9,056 nt of DNA from Bacteriovoracaceae bacterium (GTDB taxonomy: Bacteria > Bdellovibrionota > Bacteriovoracia > Bacteriovoracales > Bacteriovoracaceae), in NCBI GenBank assembly GCA_018060635.1, contig JAGOVR010000058.1:1-9056 (forward strand). Direction: 5' to 3'. Every line of letters starts with the position of its first letter. Position 1 is the first letter of the stretch. Shown here one piece after another: positions 6,001 through 9,056 of this stretch. The position numbers and the translations under genes are program-made. The notes beneath the pieces are model-generated. The model was not told where the DNA came from. It was given only the letters and a program-made list of their open reading frames with translations, and did not search any database.

Positions 6001-6981
6001 TTGGAAACTATTGAAATACTAAAAATTAATCTACTCTCTCCTATTGTTCTAGCTTTCTTTCTAGGCATTATTATAAAACTTGTAAAAAGTGAATTTAGTT
6101 TTCCTAAAGATCTATATTCGTCTCTTTCTATTTATTTATTATTGGCACTTGGTCTCAAAGGTGGAGTTGAACTTTCTCGTAGCACTTTTGAAGTTATCTT
6201 GTGGCCCGCAAGTGTCACTATTTTGTTAGGATTTTTAACTCCTGTATCTGCTTATTTTATTATGCGAAAGATAGGGAAATTCGGTAGCGTTGATGCCGCC
6301 GCTCTAGCCGCTCATTACGGTTCAGTTTCCGCTGTAACTTTTATTGCTGCAAACCAATTTGCCACTAGCATGAACTTCTCTGCTGAAGAATTTATGCCAA
6401 CTCTTGTGACCTTATTAGAAAGCCCAGGAATTTTAGTAGCTCTAGCCATTGGAGCTCTCAAGCGTGAAAAAATAAAAGGAGTCGCATCCCAATCAAGAAC
6501 TGCCTTATTACATGAAATTTTTACCTCTCGCTCTATGATGCTTTTAGTGGGTGGTCTTATCATTGGTTTCTTGGCTGGAGCTAAAAACTATGAACCTGTA
6601 AAACCTTTTTTCGAAAGCGGTTTTAAAGGAGCTCTGGTTTTATTTTTACTAGAAATGGGAATTGTAGCAGGTGCTCGATTTAATGATTTAAAGAAAGTTG
6701 GTGCGACTTTAATGGCTTTAGGAATTTTAATTCCCATTCTGCATGGAAGTATTGGAGTTTGGTTGGGTACTTGGGCAGGACTCTCTATTGGTGGAGCAAC
6801 CGTTCTAGGAGCCATGGCCGCTAGTGCGTCCTACATTGCCGCTCCTCCTGCTGTACGCATGACTTTACCTGAGGCTAACCCTACTTTTTATTTAACAGCT
6901 AGTCTTGCTATTACCTTTCCTTTTAATCTTATTTTTGGAATTCCTCTGTATTTTAAAATAGCATCTTTGTTACACGGATAA
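6001..6981 (+). CDS. sbtA: SbtA-family sodium-dependent bicarbonate transporter
   Basis: SbtA proteins import bicarbonate with Na+ across the inner membrane; the cyanobacterial ones are high-affinity parts of the CO2-concentrating mechanism. The 326-residue protein shows about ten membrane segments in two similar halves, each with a polar small-residue motif: G-S-V-S at 107-110 and the block S-A-S-Y-I-A-A-P-P at 275-283 followed by E-A-N-P-T-F-Y at 291-297. These align by eye with the GAVSGST and SSSDISGPP/SANPSAY blocks of Synechocystis SbtA, recalled from memory. It is shorter than that protein (about 370) mainly because the central loop (about 153-178) is short. The Asp of the cyanobacterial second block is Tyr (Y278), which I believe is usual in non-cyanobacterial members, so bicarbonate is likely but unproven as substrate. 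The PII-like gene sbtB follows after 10 bases, and carbonic anhydrase diverges upstream. Confidence 0.88.
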   Translation: METIEILKINLLSPIVLAFFLGIIIKLVKSEFSFPKDLYSSLSIYLLLALGLKGGVELSRSTFEVILWPASVTILLGFLTPVSAYFIMRKIGKFGSVDAAALAAHYGSVSAVTFIAANQFATSMNFSAEEFMPTLVTLLESPGILVALAIGALKREKIKGVASQSRTALLHEIFTSRSMMLLVGGLIIGFLAGAKNYEPVKPFFESGFKGALVLFLLEMGIVAGARFNDLKKVGATLMALGILIPILHGSIGVWLGTWAGLSIGGATVLGAMAASASYIAAPPAVRMTLPEANPTFYLTASLAITFPFNLIFGIPLYFKIASLLHG

Positions 6982-6987
6982 GGAGAG
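6980..6987 (+). promoter_or_regulatory. strong ribosome binding site of sbtB overlapping the sbtA stop
   Basis: AAGGAGAG overlaps the TAA of sbtA (6979-6981) and lies four to six bases before ATG 6992. It is the best Shine-Dalgarno sequence of this unit, and implies that sbtB is translated at least as well as the TTG-started sbtA. Confidence 0.7.
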
Positions 6988-6991
6988 CATT

Positions 6992-7309
6992 ATGAATCTG
7001 GTTAATTTTAAACTTATCACCATTATTTGTGAACCTGTACTGAGTGTTAGTATTTTAGAAATGAGTGAAAAATTTGGGAGCACAGGCTTCACTATTACAG
7101 AAGTAAAAGGGGAAGGAGATGGGGAAAAAAATAGTGGAGAAATCCCTGATTTAAAGCTTAAAATTGAGATCATTGTTGACCCTAAAGTTGCATTAAACTT
7201 CATGGAGTCTGTCGCTCTAGCATACTTTAAAAATTATTCACTCATCACATATGCCTCAGACATTTCTGTCTTACGACCAGAAAAATTTGAAAGCTTGAAT
7301 AATCTATAA
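6992..7309 (+). CDS. sbtB: SbtB-like PII-family regulator of SbtA
   Basis: SbtB proteins are trimeric PII-like signal proteins that bind adenine nucleotides (including cAMP in cyanobacteria) and clamp SbtA at the cytoplasmic face. The 105-residue length and layout fit: strand 1 at 6-13, helix 1 at 16-28, then G-S-T-G-F-T-I-T-E-V at 29-38, a T-loop at about 39-53 (GEGDGEKNSGEIPD), strand 3 at 54-62, helix 2 at 64-80, and the Y-F-K-N-Y-S-L-I-T-Y block at 78-87 matching SbtB's Y-F-N-D-Y-A-G-I-I-Y. The canonical GlnB signatures, including the T-loop Tyr uridylylation site, are absent. The C-terminal C-G-P-E-G-C redox tail of Synechocystis SbtB is missing; the chain ends E-S-L-N-N-L. Directly following sbtA is the standard arrangement. 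Its last bases overlap the convergent OmpV-like gene. Confidence 0.85.
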   Translation: MNLVNFKLITIICEPVLSVSILEMSEKFGSTGFTITEVKGEGDGEKNSGEIPDLKLKIEIIVDPKVALNFMESVALAYFKNYSLITYASDISVLRPEKFESLNNL

Positions 7310-8065
7310 AAACCAAAATAATTTCAAGCCTACAATAAATTGATCAGCATTACCTCTCACCAGATTAGCCTCTCTATTTGTTTTTTGAATAACCCAATTT
7401 TGACTTGCATCAAGTATGATTAAACCACTCCACGGAAGTTTAGGGAGAGCATATGTTAATGTGATTTCTTCATGTGTTAATCCAGATTTACCATTAAAAC
7501 CATATATGTATCTATTATGATTTTTAGTCCCTAAGCCTGTTGTAAAGTTAAGTGACAAATATTTATAAACGGGAACCTTGAAATTTAAATCCATATAAAC
7601 ACCTTTATGTCGGTGAGTTTCTTTGGCTAACTCAAAACCTACTTCAAATAACTTTCTAAAACCAAATCTATAATTGTATCTTGAGTAAACTTCAAATGCA
7701 TCTGAGCGACTTGCTCTATAATCTGTATCTTCATTAAATTTATTTGAGAATTCAATAAAAGGTGCACCATCTGTTATAAATCTAATTCCTAATTCCCATT
7801 GGTGAGAATCAAATCTACTTCCTTGAGTCCAAGCTATATTGGGTCCCCTTATAGATAGATGTTCAAATAAGGTTATTGATGGGCCAACAAAGGCAGTTGG
7901 ATAAGGATAGAAAACGGCACCTCTAAAAACTCTTTGTGATGTAGCAAGTCCTGCTAAATCAATACGGAACCATTTATGATCTTTTTTCTCTTGTGACCAA
8001 CAGTCACTACTAAAAAATATTATTTGTAATAAAAAAAGAAGAAACAACTTAATATTTAAAACCAT
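7304..8065 (-). CDS. MipA/OmpV-like outer-membrane beta-barrel protein
   Basis: The 253-residue product starts with a signal peptide (hydrophobic 3-18, cleavage probably near C-W-S-Q at 22-25). The rest alternates short amphipathic strands with polar turns and ends in a strand with terminal aromatic residues (L-F-W-F-L), as expected of an outer-membrane barrel inserted by BamA. The early block with Y-P-Y-P-T and G-P-S-I-T followed by L-S-I-R-G-P resembles the MipA/OmpV family (MltA-interacting scaffold proteins and porin-like relatives); the family call rests on this pattern and the length, not on a signature. No Shine-Dalgarno sequence is obvious before ATG 8065. The gene converges on sbtB with stop codons six bases into each other, and diverges from the lipoprotein gene across an 88-base gap. 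Confidence 0.6.
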   Translation of the reverse strand: MVLNIKLFLLFLLQIIFFSSDCWSQEKKDHKWFRIDLAGLATSQRVFRGAVFYPYPTAFVGPSITLFEHLSIRGPNIAWTQGSRFDSHQWELGIRFITDGAPFIEFSNKFNEDTDYRASRSDAFEVYSRYNYRFGFRKLFEVGFELAKETHRHKGVYMDLNFKVPVYKYLSLNFTTGLGTKNHNRYIYGFNGKSGLTHEEITLTYALPKLPWSGLIILDASQNWVIQKTNREANLVRGNADQFIVGLKLFWFL

Positions 8066-8153
8066 TTTTAAGAACTTTATGAATTAACTTCTATTTAGAG
8101 AAGTTCAGTTATAACATACGGATCTGCTTAATAAAACTATATAGGAGTTCCAT
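8066..8153. promoter_or_regulatory. Divergent promoter region with an inverted repeat
   Basis: The gap between the OmpV-like gene and the lipoprotein gene contains AACTTCT-N6-AGAAGTT (8086-8092 and 8099-8105), a perfect dyad well placed for an operator acting in both directions, and an 8-base palindrome GTTATAAC (8108-8115) that includes a -10-like TATAAC (8110-8115). No well-spaced -35 was found for either gene. An AGGAG ribosome site (8143-8147) lies six bases before the lipoprotein TTG start. Confidence 0.35.
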
Positions 8154-8681
8154 TTGAATATTTTAAAATATTTTTCCTTTTTTTTAGTTTTATCACTTAT
8201 GGGATGTGCTACCCCTTTTCCTAATCAAAAAATAAAGGGAAGCACTTTTCCTTCTGTATTAGGAGATTCTTTAGATGGAAAAAAATGGAAAATTCCAGAA
8301 GAGTTAACTGAGAAAACTTCAATTCTTATTCTAGGCTACAAACAGAATTCTCAGTTTGATATAGACAGATGGCTTATTGGGATTGATCAACTTCAAATCA
8401 CAACTAAAGTTTATGAACTTCCAACTATTAAAGGGTTTTTCCCTCGAATGTTTAAGCCTTATATAGATAATGGAATGAAAAAAGGAATTCCAAAAGATAT
8501 GTGGGGTGGAGTCATCACTATTTATAAAGATGGTAAAAATATTCAAAAATTTACGGGGAACGAAAATCCTAACAATGCTCGTGTTGTTGTTATAAATAAT
8601 AAAGGGGTTGTACAGTTTTTCTATGATGAAGGTTTTTCTACAAGTGCACTTAATAAGCTGAAATCAATTATTAATGAATAA
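8154..8681 (+). CDS. Lipoprotein with a thioredoxin-fold-like domain lacking catalytic cysteines
   Basis: The 175-residue product has a lipoprotein signal (lipobox L-M-G-C, lipidated C18) followed by Ala, so outer-membrane sorting is expected. The mature domain starts F-P-S-V-L-G-D-S-L-D-G-K-K-W-K-I-P (32-48), the opening of many peroxiredoxin- and ATP10-type proteins, then a strand S-I-L-I-L-G-Y (56-62), a helix and further strand-helix alternation, and A-R-V-V-V-I-N-N-K-G-V-V-Q-F-F-Y-D-E-G-F near the end, like the last hairpin of that fold. Only the lipidated cysteine exists in the whole chain, so thiol redox chemistry is excluded. ATP10-like assembly-factor or non-catalytic binding roles are possible. 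TTG 8154 is chosen because AGGAG lies six bases upstream and the signal peptide begins there. It converges on the beta-propeller gene, overlapping by 11 bases. Confidence 0.7.
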   Translation: MNILKYFSFFLVLSLMGCATPFPNQKIKGSTFPSVLGDSLDGKKWKIPEELTEKTSILILGYKQNSQFDIDRWLIGIDQLQITTKVYELPTIKGFFPRMFKPYIDNGMKKGIPKDMWGGVITIYKDGKNIQKFTGNENPNNARVVVINNKGVVQFFYDEGFSTSALNKLKSIINE

Positions 8682-9056
8682 AAATTCCCCAAGGACCATT
8701 AAAACTTGCGTCGGTTAAACTAGTGCAATTAGCTAAAGTGCTATCGGTATTTAATTCACAAGAAGAAATAGAATTATTTCCTGAATTACTGATATAGATA
8801 CGATTTCCTTCTCGGTTAAATCGCATTCCTTTTGGCCCAGAAAAACTACCCCCTGCACTTATACAAGCACCAAAAGAACCATCTGTGTTTATAGGACAAA
8901 GTAAAATTGTGTTATTAAAATTACTGACATAAGCAAATGTTCCCTCAGGATTAATGGTAACCATTTCAGGAGAACTAAAAGAAACTCCCGTATTGCCACT
9001 GTCTGCGCAAGAGGAAAAAGTTCCGTCTGAGTTAATAGCGCAAAATGAAATTGTGT
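8671..9056 (-). CDS. Cysteine-containing beta-propeller repeat protein, C-terminal part (5' end beyond the window)
   Basis: The frame is open from its TAA (8671-8673) to the right edge, so the gene is cut at its 5' end; the in-frame ATG at 8964 is internal and not a start. About 127 residues are visible. They form tandem repeats of about 44-48 residues: T/S-I-x-x-C-x-(I/L)-N-(S/T)-D, a second cysteine about nine residues on, S-F-x-x-P/G-P, then N-x-x-G-x-x-x-Y-(V/I)-S-N-x-x-N-N. Two complete units and most of a third are present. This is the YVTN/NHL-like seven-bladed propeller style, usually exported and engaged in binding. Each repeat has two cysteines, suggesting a disulfide or metal site per blade. 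The chain stops just after G-P-W-G-I-F-I-H, where other units go on to N-x-x-G-x-x-x-Y-(V/I)-S-N, which fits a propeller closed by its N-terminal strand. Confidence 0.8.
   Translation of the reverse strand, partial: TISFCAINSDGTFSSCADSGNTGVSFSSPEMVTINPEGTFAYVSNFNNTILLCPINTDGSFGACISAGGSFSGPKGMRFNREGNRIYISNSGNNSISSCELNTDSTLANCTSLTDASFNGPWGIFIH

Noticed and set aside
6315..6815. Minus-strand open frames inside sbtA
   Set aside because: Antisense to a strongly supported membrane protein; the products have no recognisable domain or plausible start context.
6970..7203. Minus-strand open frame covering the sbtA end and most of sbtB
   Set aside because: The plus-strand sbtB has the PII-like pattern and a strong ribosome site; the antisense frame is a shadow.
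6992..7309. GlnB/GlnK nitrogen-regulatory PII protein
   Set aside because: The T-loop tyrosine and the GlnB signatures are absent, no amtB is adjacent, and the gene directly follows sbtA.
8331..8546. Minus-strand open frame inside the lipoprotein gene
   Set aside because: Shadow of the plus-strand gene, which has a lipobox and a good ribosome site.
8671..8964. A complete 97-residue gene starting at the ATG at 8964
   Set aside because: The same frame stays open to the window edge and continues the beta-propeller repeat upstream of this ATG, so the methionine is internal.

Overview
This is an AT-rich window from a Gram-negative bacterium. The Gram-negative call rests on an outer-membrane-type beta-barrel, a lipoprotein with an outer-membrane sorting residue, and several Sec signal peptides. 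The frequent GTG and TTG starts, the RlmM-like rRNA methyltransferase and the non-cyanobacterial SbtA/SbtB pair would fit a low-GC member of the Bdellovibrionota (Bacteriovorax-like), but no marker here settles the taxonomy. The window looks chromosomal and ordinary in build: no insertion sequence, phage gene, integrase or CRISPR array is visible.

Left part (1-4515), all on the minus strand. At the left edge lies a tRNA-Arg(ACG) cut off at its 3' end. To its right, read in transcription order, come a secreted protein of unknown function (start 4515), an RlmM-like 23S rRNA 2'-O-methyltransferase (start 3510), and a tight aqpZ-terC-corA cluster with gaps of 5 and 10 bases. That cluster joins a water channel, a TerC-family metal exporter candidate and a CorA-type divalent-cation channel.

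Centre (4594-7309), the most interesting region. Two transcription units diverge from a 92-base intergenic region (5608-5699). Leftward runs a beta-carbonic anhydrase followed by a small, very histidine-rich secreted protein, closed by a clear hairpin terminator. Rightward runs a small secreted protein of unknown function, then SbtA (sodium-dependent bicarbonate transporter family) and SbtB (its PII-like regulator). Together they look like an inorganic-carbon supply module: SbtA would import bicarbonate, SbtB would gate it in response to a nucleotide signal, carbonic anhydrase would interconvert CO2 and bicarbonate, and the histidine-rich protein may hold zinc or another metal. No RuBisCO or carboxysome gene is in view, so the module may serve anaplerotic carboxylation or pH control; that is inference.

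Right part (7304-9056). A MipA/OmpV-like outer-membrane protein (minus) converges on sbtB with overlapping stop codons and diverges from a thioredoxin-fold-like lipoprotein (plus) that has no catalytic cysteine. The lipoprotein converges, again with overlapping ends, on the C-terminal part of a cysteine-containing beta-propeller repeat protein that runs off the right edge.
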